NCBI GenBank assembly: GCA_037693485.1
Contig: CM075349.1
Span: 27,969,501 to 28,033,500 of the forward strand
Origin: Kitagawia praeruptora
Taxonomy: Eukaryota > Streptophyta > Magnoliopsida > Apiales > Apiaceae
Length of the DNA stretch: 64,000 nucleotides
Direction: 5' to 3'
Part shown: positions 24,320-34,676 of the stretch, in pieces
Layout: every line of letters starts with the position of its first letter
How positions within the stretch are numbered: the stretch's first letter is position 1
The notes under the pieces: generated by a model
Seen by the model: the letters and a program-made list of their open reading frames with translations, nothing else
Database searches by the model: none
Told to the model about the DNA's origin: nothing
Position numbers and translations under genes: made by a program

Positions 24320-27300
24320 CCCCCTCAAACTTGGTGTGAGAAGCTGGAGAAGATTCAGAGATTTCATCAGGTGACACACCAAGTTTGTGCATGAGAAACC
24401 TGTGTTGAGCAGAAGACAATTGCTTGGTAAACATGTCTGCAAGCTGAGTATAAGAAGGCACATGTTGAGTAACAATTTCACCAGCTGCTATCTTGTCTCG
24501 GATATAATGACAGTCAATTTCTACATGCTTGGTACGCTCATGTAGCACTGGATTAGCTGCTATTGATAGTGCTGCCTGATTATCACATTTTAAGACAGTT
24601 GATGGCAGTTCATGTAAACCCATGTCTTTAAGCAATGCACTGAGCCAAGTAACTTCACAGCTAACCAAGGCCATAGCACGATATTCCGTCTCAGCACTTG
24701 ATCTAGCAACTACAGATTGTTTTTTAGTCTTCCAGCTGATAGGTGAAGAACCAAGTAGAATACAATATCCAGATGTAGACCTTCGAGAAAACTCACAGCT
24801 AGCCCAATCTGAATCAGAGTATGCAGTTAGTTTAGCTGCAGATTTACTGGCAAGTAAGATGCCCTGTCCTGGATTACTAGCCAAATATCTCAAAAGTTTC
24901 TTGGCTGCTTGCATATGAATAGAAGTAGGAACTTGCATATACTGAGTGAGTATATGGACAGGATATACAATATCTGGCCGAGTAACAGATAAGTAGATCA
25001 GTTTTCCCAGTAAACGCTGATAAGGTTGTATATCCTGCAATGGTTCACCTTTATCTGGACAAAGCTTAACTTTAGTTTGCATAGGCAATTTGCTTGGTTT
25101 GACACCTACCATTCGATATTCTTTAAGCAAATCCATAACATACTTCTTTTGTGAAAGAAAGAATCCATCTACAGAACGATGAACTTCCAATCCAAGAAAA
25201 TAACTCACATCTCCAAGATCTTTCATGTGAAAATTTCAAAATAACATGTTTTTGAGACTGTCAATATTGGCTTTAGATTCTCCTGCTATCAACAAGTCAT
25301 CCACATAGACTAGAATCAGAGTAAGTTTGCCATGTTCAACCTTAGTCAACAGACTATAATCAGCCTTTGATTGTTGATATCCATCTTGTTTCAATGTATT
25401 TGTGAGCTTACTGAACCAACATCTTGGTGCCTGTCGTAAACCATACAGACTCTTAATCAATCTGCATACCAATCGTTGACCAGCAATGCCTTTGTCAGAA
25501 ATTGGAACCAATTCTCCCCCAATTCTACTTCCTAAACCAGTATAACCCTGTGGTAATGACATGTAGACTTCTTCATCTAAATCACCATGTAAAAAGGCAT
25601 TTGTCACGTCCATCTGAACAACAAACCAATTCTGAATTGCTGCAACTGCTAAGAGAGTTCGCACTGTAGCCATTTTTGCTACAGGAGCAAACGTTTCTCC
25701 ATAGTCAATGCCTTGCTGCTGTTTACATCCCAGAATGACCAGTCTACTCTTGAAACGATCAATAGTGCCATCAGGTTTATACTTGGTTTTATAGAGCCAC
25801 CTGCATCCAATTGCTAGTTTACCAGGTGGTAAAGTAGTGATTTCCCATGTACCATTTCGTTCCAAAGCATCCAAATCACAATTCATAGCATCAATCCAAT
25901 GCTGAGATTTTACAGCTTGTTTAAATGTGGTTGGATCCTCTACAGTGGTAACTGTAGTGAGAAAACAAGAAAACTTAGGAGGAATATGATGATCAATGAC
26001 TGTGGAAACTTCTTGCTTAGCAAAATTGACAGAATAATTTTTTATCCACACAGGAATTTTCCTAATTCTTGTAGATTTTCGTAGTAACTCTGATGTATGT
26101 GATCCTTGAGTAGAATGAGAATCTTCAGAAGTAGAATGAGAATCTTCAGTAGATTGATTAGAATGAGAAGACTCCTCAGCTGTAGAACCAGTATGAGTCA
26201 CACTGTCTGGAAACAAATCATAATCCCAAAACTCACATGAACCAGTAGGCATATGCAGAGGTAAAGGAGACAAATAAGTAGCTTTAGATGCAGCACTGTT
26301 AAAAGGAAATATCAATTCCTGAAAAATCACATCTCTGGAGATTATAACAGTTTCATCAGCAATTGTGAGAAGTCTATATCCTTTTTGAGTAGGTGGATAA
26401 CCAATAAACACACAAGGAGTTCCTCTATTTGCAAATTTATCATTGGTATTCCCTGTAACTGCAGCAAATGCCAAACACCCAAATGCTTTGAAATTTTCAT
26501 ATTCTGGAGGTTGTTTGAAAAGGACCTCATATGGTGAGATATTCTTTAAAACTGAAGATGGCAAACGATTCATAATATAGACAGATGTAAGCACACACTC
26601 TCCCCAGTACTTTATAGATAATCCGGACTGTAACTTCAAGATTCTTGCCATTTCCAGAATATACCTGTGTTTACGCTCAACTCTTGCATTCTGTTGAGGT
26701 TTGTAAACACAGCTTGTTTGATGTATCATGCCAGAAATTGTATAAAACTGAACACAAGTACTGTCTTTAAACTCTAATGCATTATCAGTTCTCAGAATTT
26801 TCACTGGCTTTGAGAATTGCTTATGAGCATACTGAACAAAGCATTTAAAAACAGATAGAAACTCTGACTTTGTTTGCAGTAAATATACCCATACCATTCT
26901 TGTACAATCATCCACTAGAGTCAGAAAATACTTGTATTTATTTCTGGTACAGACTTTATATGGACCCCAGATGTCAGCATGTATTAAATCAAAAGAAGAT
27001 GCTGCATGAGATGTGCTAAGAGACATAGGAAGTTTTGTAAACCTGGCAAGAGGACATGTGACACACACCTTATTTTCTTCATAGAAAATTTTACTTTGTA
27101 GCTGAGGAATCAACTTGATCTTTGTTGCAGGTGCATGACCAAGCCTGTTATGCCAGAGTTCATATGTGTCATTTGAATCTGTAGAACCAGTTGCACCATA
27201 GGTAGAATTATTGCACACTGCACCAGCATTGTCTTTAAGATAATACAGTCCATTTTTCAAAGTTCCTTCACCTTGTACCATGTTTGTCTGTGAATCCCTT

Positions 27301-28718
27301 ATGATACACTTATTTGGCAAAAACATGACATGACAATCATTATCAAGTGCCAACTTGTGAATAGAAATCAAATTGTGGTGAAAAGTAGGAAAATATAAAA
27401 CTCCTAGCAGCTTCAAGCCATTTGAGAGTTGTAAATCACCTATGTGTGAAATAAGAACACTGTCACCAGTTGGCAAAGTAATATTGTACTGTGATGGTGT
27501 TGGCTTGATATTTGTCAGCAATGACAGATTAGATGACATGTGATCAGTGGCACCTGAATCCACTATCCACTCATTTTGAGCACAATTCACATTGTTGCAC
27601 AACACTACTCCATTCATTAATCCAGAAACCATACCAGAAAAAGGTGAATCTATTTCTTCTTCATTCTTGAAATGCACAGGTAACATCTTTAAAATCTGTT
27701 CCAACTGCTTAGTTGTCAAAGCAATAGTGTCACTATCATTATTGTCATTTTGTTGACATGACTCACTCTGAACAACATTCACCATCTTGTTACCTCTGCT
27801 TTGATTCCACCTGCCTAGATGTCCAGAATTCCCTTTCTGATATTCATTTTCACTTCTATTCTGCTTGTATTTGTTATGCCACCTAGGATAGCCAATCACT
27901 CTCCAACAATCATCTTTAGCATGACCTCTTCGTCCACATTCAGAACACACAACTATTGCAGACTTACTGGTGACATTATTTTGCACTTTGTTGTACATAG
28001 CAGCTATCTCATGTCCTGTATTTCCACAAAAAGTATGTCTCTGTGACTCTTCTTGCTGAATCACAGAGCAAGCCATCTCAACTGTGGGTAATATATCCAT
28101 CATCAAGATCTGACTACGTTGAGAAGCATAACTCTCATCTAAGCCATTCAAGAACTGAAATAAACGAGACTCTTGTTTCTGAGTCTCTAAAGCTTTTAGA
28201 AACTCTATAATTTCATCAGTTAAAGTACCAATCACAGGCAAAACAGTCATCGCATCAATTTCTTCCCAGATTGAACTCAAAGATGTATAGTAATCAACAA
28301 GTGATAATCCATTCTGTTTAATACTAAACAAATCACGATTCAACTTATACTTACGCGATCCGTTTGTTAACTGAAATCTTTGTTCTAAAACTCTCCAAAC
28401 ATCAGCAGCAGAGTTAACAAACAGTATAGATTTCTTAATTGACTCAGAAATGTTGTTATGAAGCCAAGAAATTACCATATTGTTGCACGTATCCCACTGT
28501 ACACCTTCAATTGCATCTGTTGTGCTTCGTCTCTCTGATCCAGTTATAAACCCTAGCTTTCGTTTCGAAGCTAGTTGAATCTCCATCGAGCGTCTCCACG
28601 CACGATAATCTTCAGCTCCTTGCAATTTTGCAACATTGACAGACATCGGTCCATCACTTGGATGCAGAAATAACGGATTCTGCATATCCGCAAATGAAAA
28701 TCGACTTCCAGTTGCCAT
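24315..28718 (-). pseudogene. Copia gag-pol polyprotein with one in-frame stop
   Basis: One frame starts at the ATG at 28718 and runs to a TAA at the polypurine tract/LTR junction, so the last codons overlap that signal. Order: Copia-type gag N-terminus (QNPLFLHPSDGPMS), zinc knuckle CSECGRRGHAKDDC, protease WIVDSGATDHMSS, GAG-pre-integrase (LWHNRLGHA), integrase with IHADIWGP and VDDCTRM, reverse transcriptase with YVDDLLIAG, and RNase H with SAETEYRAM. The integrase-before-RT order defines Copia. The only lesion I see is a TGA at about 25233-25235, in the reverse transcriptase just before MKDLGDVSYFLG. The frame is unchanged on both sides, so the product stops there. Confidence 0.9.
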
Positions 28719-28885
28719 TTCCAAGCCTCAACTCTACCAGATCAAGCTCTAATCGCCATTAACGAAGCTTCAATTTGCAGAGACAAGCTTTAACAGCAAC
28801 ACAGTGATTTTGTTTGTTCTGTTTTATATCTACAAGAACGAAGCTCTCAACTATGCTCAAGATTAGATTCACAGCTCTGATACCA

Positions 28886-28982
28886 TAAAGAAAATGATAA
28901 TGTGAATATCTTGAACAAGAAGAAAACAACAAGCTCTCTGGATTCATCTAACAAACTTAGCCACAGCTTGATTACATTCTTA
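28886..28982 (-). repeat. Copia 5' LTR, downstream 97 bp only
   Basis: This copy matches 24089-24185 with three transitions and adjoins the primer-binding site on one side and the TSD GCTCA on the other. The 134 bp that should precede it, judged from the 3' LTR, are absent. Confidence 0.8.
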
Positions 28983-29836
28983 GCTCAGGTTGATGATGAC
29001 ATTTTTAAGAGATGCTGATTCGAGGATCGATGAATATAGAGTCGGAATTTTGGTTGCACAAGTACGAGAGCTAGCGTATGATGTCGAAAATGTAGTTGAA
29101 ACTTTTCTCCTAAAAGCTTTGTCTATTGAAAGACAGAGAAAACAAGGAGGATTGAAGAATATAGTTAAGAGATCAGTTTGTGTTCTTGATGACTATGTAT
29201 GTGATCACAAGTTTGATAGAGAGATTAAACGTTTACAGACGAGGATGTCGGAAGTAACCAATTCTTTTGGTGATTATAGTATTGCATCTATATCACAAGG
29301 CCAGGGATCATCAAGGTCTTCAAACAATAAACAGGGTAAGCTTAAGCGATTTTACTCTCATGTAGTTGTTGAGCCAGAGTTATTTGTTGGATTTGAAGGT
29401 GATGTTGAAAGGTTGGTGGGGACTAAGAGTTTTAGCCTTAGAAGGAGTGAAGTTTGACAAACAAAGTTTATCTGGTGGCTTTTCTCGAAATAATCTTGGA
29501 CACGTACTGGGGAAACTTTCTTACTTGCGATATCTAAGTGTGAGGGAGACTGAAATGTTGGCTTTCCCTTCTATACAAAGCTTGGAGCTTTTGCAAACCC
29601 TTAAGCTACAAACAGCTGGGAAAATGTATCTTCCGCCAAGAATGTCCAAGAACATTTTGAGAAACTTGGAACAACTGCGGCATTTGTATTTACCATTATT
29701 TGGGGTTAGAAGTAAAGTTAAAATAAGATTTGAGGGGTTAACAAATTTGGAAACCCTGGAGAACTTTGATCCTAGTTGGTGTAGTGTGAAGGATCTCTCA
29801 GCATTGACCAATCTTCGTAAATTAACCATGCGCGTG

Positions 29837-30467
29837 CAGGGGCGAATCCAGGAATTATCAAATGGGGGTACAACGTACAAGTTAAAAAAAAAATTCAACA
29901 AACAAAATGCAATAAATTATCAAATGAGTCATAATCTCTTACACTTTTCCCCTACGAGTTTTCATCGACTGAAAACGATGTATTATAGCATCATTACTAA
30001 TATTAGAAGCTAAATCGCTCTCTATAAAATATATTAAACAATCATTAAGCAACTCATCCCCCATACTATTACGGACATCGCTCTTGACATGTTTCATCGC
30101 TGAAAATGATCTTTCAACACTTGCAGTTGCCACAGGAAGAGTCAATGCTAATTTCATGTAATAGAAATGAAGGAGGGGAGATGTGTACATACCATTGAGA
30201 GTAAAGCAAATCAACAAAGAAAGGGAAAGATGTGTTTATACAAATTAAAAATAGGGGGAGATCAGAGACGTGTTTATAAATTTAATAGGGATGAAGCCAT
30301 GAAGGAGGGGGCACTGAACGTCTGGGCAGGGCAGGGCAGAAATCTTCCTGACGTAAATAAGTAATATTAGTTGGAATAAATGTTATTTATCTATATAAAT
30401 TAAATTATTTTTTTTTAAATAATGGGGGACATTTGTCACCACATCCTATACTCTAGAATCGCCCCTG
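29837..30467 (-). mobile_element. Non-autonomous hAT element in the NLR pseudogene
   Basis: The termini CAGGGGCGAATCCAG and CTAGAATCGCCCCTG form a 15-bp TIR with two mismatches, flanked by CGCGTG (29831-29836 and 30468-30473). If the last TG is counted with the flank, the repeat is 8 bp, the hAT norm. Excision restores the LRR reading frame of the host pseudogene. On the minus strand 29939-30217 encodes the C-terminal hAT dimerisation region (VATASVERSFSAMKHVKSD), in the style of TTF/ZMYM-type hAT transposases. The remainder of the transposase is missing. Confidence 0.83.
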
Positions 30468-30842
30468 CGCGTGGAGGGAAATTACGATGACACTGAAGAG
30501 ATGACGAGATACTTAACAGACATAGCCTCGGCTTCATCATTTTCATCTCTCCGCTACTTTTCCCTTTACATTATTAAATGTGATCTTAAGCGAAATGGTC
30601 CCTCTGTACTGAGACAACTCTTTTCTGACCATTGTTTCAACATCGATCCATTGTTTGTACATCGATTATTTATATACGGTGCGATTTCCGAGTTATCAAT
30701 GTTAAAGAACCAGCAGATGTTTCATCCTGGAAATAATCATCCAAATCTTTTTTCTAGTCGTATCACCACCTTAGCTTTATGGTACTCTTTACTTAAGGAA
30801 GACCCAATGCCAGTACTAGAAAAGAGGTTCCTTTCCCACTAG

Positions 30843-32760
30843 AAAACATAGCTGAGAGTTAGGTTTGTTAAGCTAATATGTGCTTAAATTACAGTTTTGT
30901 CAAGCTGATTCATTCACTTGTTTGTGGCTTCAACTGTTAGTACTTAGTAAGCCCAACTTTGTTGCCATCTTGTTTATACAGTGTAAATTTTCGTATTTGT
31001 TTATACAGTGTAAACACGAAAATTTTCGTATTCAGCTAATTTTGATGCACCTCTAAATTCTGCTGCAACTGCACCTCTAAATTCTGCTGCAACTATACCT
31101 CCGTCACTGCACAGGACCTTTGTTTATCTCTTGTTTCGTAAACAATTGTTTCGTAAACAATCCTAAATCCCAAATTCTTTAAGTTTTATTTATAAATTCA
31201 AAATGAAAACGTTAGAACCCGGCCAATTGGGTTAATTATTGAACCCAGGAAATATAAATAAAATTAAAAAATTTAATATTTTTAACCTCAAATTAAACCC
31301 GATAAATTCCAAATGGAAATTATTTAACCAAAAAAATATTGCTACAATTTTAAAATATTAAATTAAAAATAATATGTAATATTTTAATATTTTAAAATTT
31401 TAAAATTTTAAATCACCCACCCACCCACAAAACGCTATACAAAGTTGAGTCTCCCCCAAAAACCCAAAAGGCTAATCTAACTTGAGTTTCTCCCGAAAAT
31501 GTTGTATTATATTGTATTTTACCACAATCAACCCCCTTTAAATATTGAAGAAAAAAAATTTGAAAACCCTAGATGAACTAGATTTTTATAGTGATATTGG
31601 GGCCAATTTTTTAGTGATATTTTGGACATATTACTTTGGAATTGTGATATATATATGGGGTCTTTTCTATCCATTGGCTACTTGTGAATTATCTTTTTAA
31701 AATTTTCTCGTTTTATACAAAAAAAAAAATTAAAAATCTTATTTATAAGAGTAGTGTTGCATGCTCCGGTTACCAAAAATATTCCCGAATAACACGTGGC
31801 GTGATGTTATTTGTGAAATTTATATGTATGCACGAGCAGGAGGGGTTCATTTCATTTATGAGGAAATAGCCAATAATATTGTGATAACTTAGCATATGAA
31901 AAAATTTTTGGGAACGATTTAGGGACTCTAGCATTACTCCATTTATAAATACTTTATCCAAACACATTGAAAAGTGCAAAAGTAAATGAGTCAAACAAAA
32001 TGGGACGGGGAGTATAATTAAAATAATTACATCAACAAATTTTATTTTATTTTTCGAAAGCACCAAATTTTTTTAAGATACAAGCAACACGAAAATATAT
32101 AAAAAATTACAGGCACAATAATTTCTATCATTATGTTTTTATAAAGTATCACAAATAAAATTTACAGTGAAAATAAAGAAAAAGTATGCGTAAAAAAAGT
32201 TTATAGTGAAAATAAAGAAAAAGTTATATTATTGTTGGATACAAAATTTTAATTTTAATAACTCTTGGACTTAAAATATTTTTGGAACGGGCCGCAACAA
32301 AATAATTTTGAGTTGTATATTGTTGGGAAGGCTTGTGGGCCTGTGGCCCTAAGAGATTTTGGACCCGCCCCAATGGACTCTAAGCCTTCGCACAGGCAAG
32401 ACCCCAGTATGGGGAAAGAACACATTTTAAAGATAACTCAAATCCTTGAAAATGATATTTCTGAAATTCGAAAAAATTACTTTTTTTCGTCCTATTTTAA
32501 GTGAGCTAATCAATATTACATACTCATTCTGTTCCAAAATATAAGATATTGTTAGCATTTTTAAGTCTAAATAAAAAGAATTCTGCTTAATATTTTTTAA
32601 TGATTCTTTTTTTTAAATACTTTAATTCAAAGAAAATAATTTTGAAAAAATATTTGATCTTTTGATTTAACATTTAGAAATGCGTGTGTGCATTAAGTTG
32701 TGAATAAAAAGAATAAAATAATTTTATTAAAAAAATATTGAGTAAAAATATTATTTTGAT
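30843..32760. other. Intergenic, AT-rich
   Basis: No gene was recognised. There are short tandem duplications at about 30972-31015 (TTGTTTATACAGTGTAAA twice) and 31050-31095 (CACCTCTAAATTCTGCTGCA twice). AT-rich sequence lies at 31200-31420, and diverged Stowaway-like ends occur near 32000 and 32520. Confidence 0.35.
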
Positions 32761-32763
32761 TTT

Positions 32764-32823
32764 AGTACAAGGCTTGGAGCTTTTGAAAACCTTTAAGCTA
32801 CCAACATCTGGGAAAATGTATCT
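32764..32823 (+). pseudogene. Short NLR LRR fragment
   Basis: About 58 bp match 29575-29632 of the NLR pseudogene closely (shared GCTTGGAGCTTTTG and TCTGGGAAAATGTATCT), coding for an LRR segment like ELLQTLKL. An hAT-type MITE begins 30 bp downstream. It is a relic of another family member or a local duplication. Confidence 0.7.
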
Positions 32824-32852
32824 ATTTTTGCACTATAATGTTGATGTATTAC

Positions 32853-33331
32853 CAGTGTTCCAGAAATCGCTAGGCGGAGCTAGGCGGTTGAGGTACCGCC
32901 TAGGGATTAATCGGGTAGGCGGGGATTAATCGGACGGATTAATTGGAGCATTAATCGGTTGTATTTAAATATTATTTTTAATATTTATATTTATATAATA
33001 TTATAATTACAAAAAATATCATATATCAATTTTTTATTGCCCGAATAAAAACAATCTTAAGTTCTTAACCAAGTAGATATCAATTTCCCAAATATTTTTG
33101 TCAATTTTTGACTTTTTCAACGATTTTTGCCATTTTTTTGTCGATTTTTTACTTTTTCAGCAATTTTTATTATTGACCGCCTCAGCCCGCCTCGGACCGC
33201 CTCAGCCCGCCTCGGCCCGCCTCGGACCGATTTTCTAAAAAAACGTTTAATTTCCCGCCTCGGCCCGCCTCGGGGCGTTTTATTCCCGCCTACCGCCTAG
33301 GCGGCCGCCTCACCCGATTTTTAGAACACTG
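32853..33331. mobile_element. hAT-type MITE, word CCCGCCTCGG, 8-bp TSD
   Basis: The TIR is CAGTGTTCCAGAAATCG on the left and CGATTTTTAGAACACTG on the right, flanked by a perfect TGTATTAC at 32845-32852 and 33332-33339. The subterminal parts consist of GCTAGGCGG/CCGCCTAGG and CCCGCCTCGG words. There is no coding capacity. Confidence 0.88.
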
Positions 33332-33403
33332 TGTATTACAGATCTGACATAGTATATTAAACTTATATAAATTTACAAGAAAATGTAAGAGTTGTTTGAC
33401 TAA

Positions 33404-33778
33404 GAGCATCTCCAAGTATGTAGAGTCCTTAGGTAAAAATTAAGATAAATTATCTTAAATAATAATTATAGAGATTTTGTAAAATTTTGTCCATTCCAAT
33501 GAGACAAAACTCTTAGGTAAAAATTTAGACAATCACAGTTGGTTGGCTATATTTTTCGAACCTTTAGCAACCTGTAGTAAAACTCCACATCATCAATTAC
33601 CATATTTAAATAATATATTCTATTTTCAACAACTTAAAATAATAATAACATACCTTTTTTAAAATATAGCCAACCAATATAGTCAATTCCATTCGAGTAA
33701 AACACGTTACAGGTTCAGCAAATTTTACATAATCGATATTTAGCAAATCATTTTTACAAAATACCGTTGGAGATGCTC
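33404..33778. mobile_element. Tourist-like MITE (TAA TSD)
   Basis: The ends are GAGCATCTCCAA and TTGGAGATGCTC, with TAA on both sides (33401-33403 and 33779-33781). Size, TIR and 3-bp TSD fit a PIF/Harbinger-derived MITE. Confidence 0.75.
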
Positions 33779-34043
33779 TAATGAATATATTTTGATTTTC
33801 GTTCGGAAAAAAATGACGCAGGAAAAATTAGCATGAAACTAGTGAGTTTTTTATTTACGAAAAGAAGCTTCTTTTCTTTTCTTCCGTAACATTGAACAAC
33901 CAATTATTTACTTACCAAAAAAATTATTCACCACCTACTTTTAATTTCCGATGGCAAATCATAGTCAAAAGTTTTCAAATACCATTACTGTCAAGTGTCA
34001 AGGTGTTTATAATACAGGCCCAAGTTAAATTTCTTTTGTTTAT

Positions 34044-34608
34044 GAGTTATGACTAAATTGCTTATAAAAAGATTGTTTTCTGTTTTGATGGCCAAGTTTT
34101 TAAAAACAACATTAATTTAATGGATAAAGTATTAAATTTATGTGTTTTGGGATCCCCGCTTCAATAGTGTTAACGGCGTCAATCAAATCATGGGCATACG
34201 TGTTTATATATAAATGTAACGGTTTTTTTTGCATGTATTTATGTACTAATTGAAAAAGTCCGATTAAAACATCCCAACCCAATTCAAAGATTCTAAAAAC
34301 CAATTGAAAATCACAGAAATTAAAAACACAATATCAAAACATAAATTAAACATCAATAACATTCAACTGATCATCATTCCTTGTAAATCAAATTAACATA
34401 GTATCTACCACATCACCAAATCAACAAAAGGTTTTTATCACCCCAAAATTTTGTAAATCAAAACCATCATAATGTTCCCTAGTGGATGGACTCACGCGGT
34501 TAATATGCATTAAATTTAATATTTTATCCATTAATATGCTATTTTTAAAAATTCAACCATCAAAATGTAAAATAATCTTTTTATAAGCACCCAAGCTGCA
34601 ATTTAGTC
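34044..34608. mobile_element. Long-TIR Mutator-type element, imperfect
   Basis: Imperfect inverted arms of about 90-110 bp (left about 34044-34145, right about 34503-34608) share CTTATAAAAAGATT, TTTTGATGG and TTAATGGATAAA. They are flanked by TTTGTTTAT at 34035-34043 and 34609-34617 (9 bp). A few terminal bases of the right arm appear lost. No coding capacity was seen. Confidence 0.6.
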
Positions 34609-34676
34609 TTTGTTTATTCTGTACTTTCGGTGTTTCTTTAGACCACACAGTATACTAATGTAGTCACGTAGAATAA

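Larger units (their letters stand above)
24089..28982 (-). mobile_element. Copia LTR retrotransposon with truncated 5' LTR
   Basis: The element lies on the minus strand inside the NLR pseudogene, flanked by a perfect 5-bp TSD GCTCA (24084-24088 and 28983-28987). The 5' side is a 97-bp repeat (28886-28982), followed directly by the primer-binding site TGGTATCAGAGC (28885-28874). The 3' side matches those 97 bp (24089-24185, 3 transitions) but continues to a TG start at 24319 next to a polypurine tract GAGGGGG. The 3' LTR is therefore 231 bp, and the 5' copy lacks its first 134 bp. The internal region codes for one gag-pol frame. Low divergence of the shared part suggests a fairly recent insertion. 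Confidence 0.88.
23974..30842 (+). pseudogene. CC-NB-ARC-LRR pseudogene split by Copia and hAT insertions
   Basis: Pieces collinear with NLR1 occur at 23974-24088, 28983-29425, 29426-29836 and 30468-30842. The first starts MAEAIVSIVVERLSDLL, and piece two continues in frame from TFLRDADSRIDE once the Copia element and one copy of its TSD are removed. At about 29425 the coiled-coil end (GDVERLVG) is joined directly to an LRR segment (GLRVLALEGVKF) in another frame, so the whole NB-ARC domain is deleted. The LRR part is interrupted at LTMRV by a 631-bp hAT element and resumes as EGNYDDTEEM. It ends at EDPMPVLEK, far short of the 3' end of NLR1. No functional NLR can be made from this copy. Confidence 0.9.

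Noticed and set aside
24622..24918. Plus-strand open frame opposite Copia RNase H
   Set aside because: It is the antisense of a clear RNase H domain, with no recognisable protein features.
29939..30217. Possible host gene with hAT dimerisation domain
   Set aside because: It sits inside a TIR/TSD-bounded element in an NLR pseudogene and is only the C-terminal scrap of a transposase.
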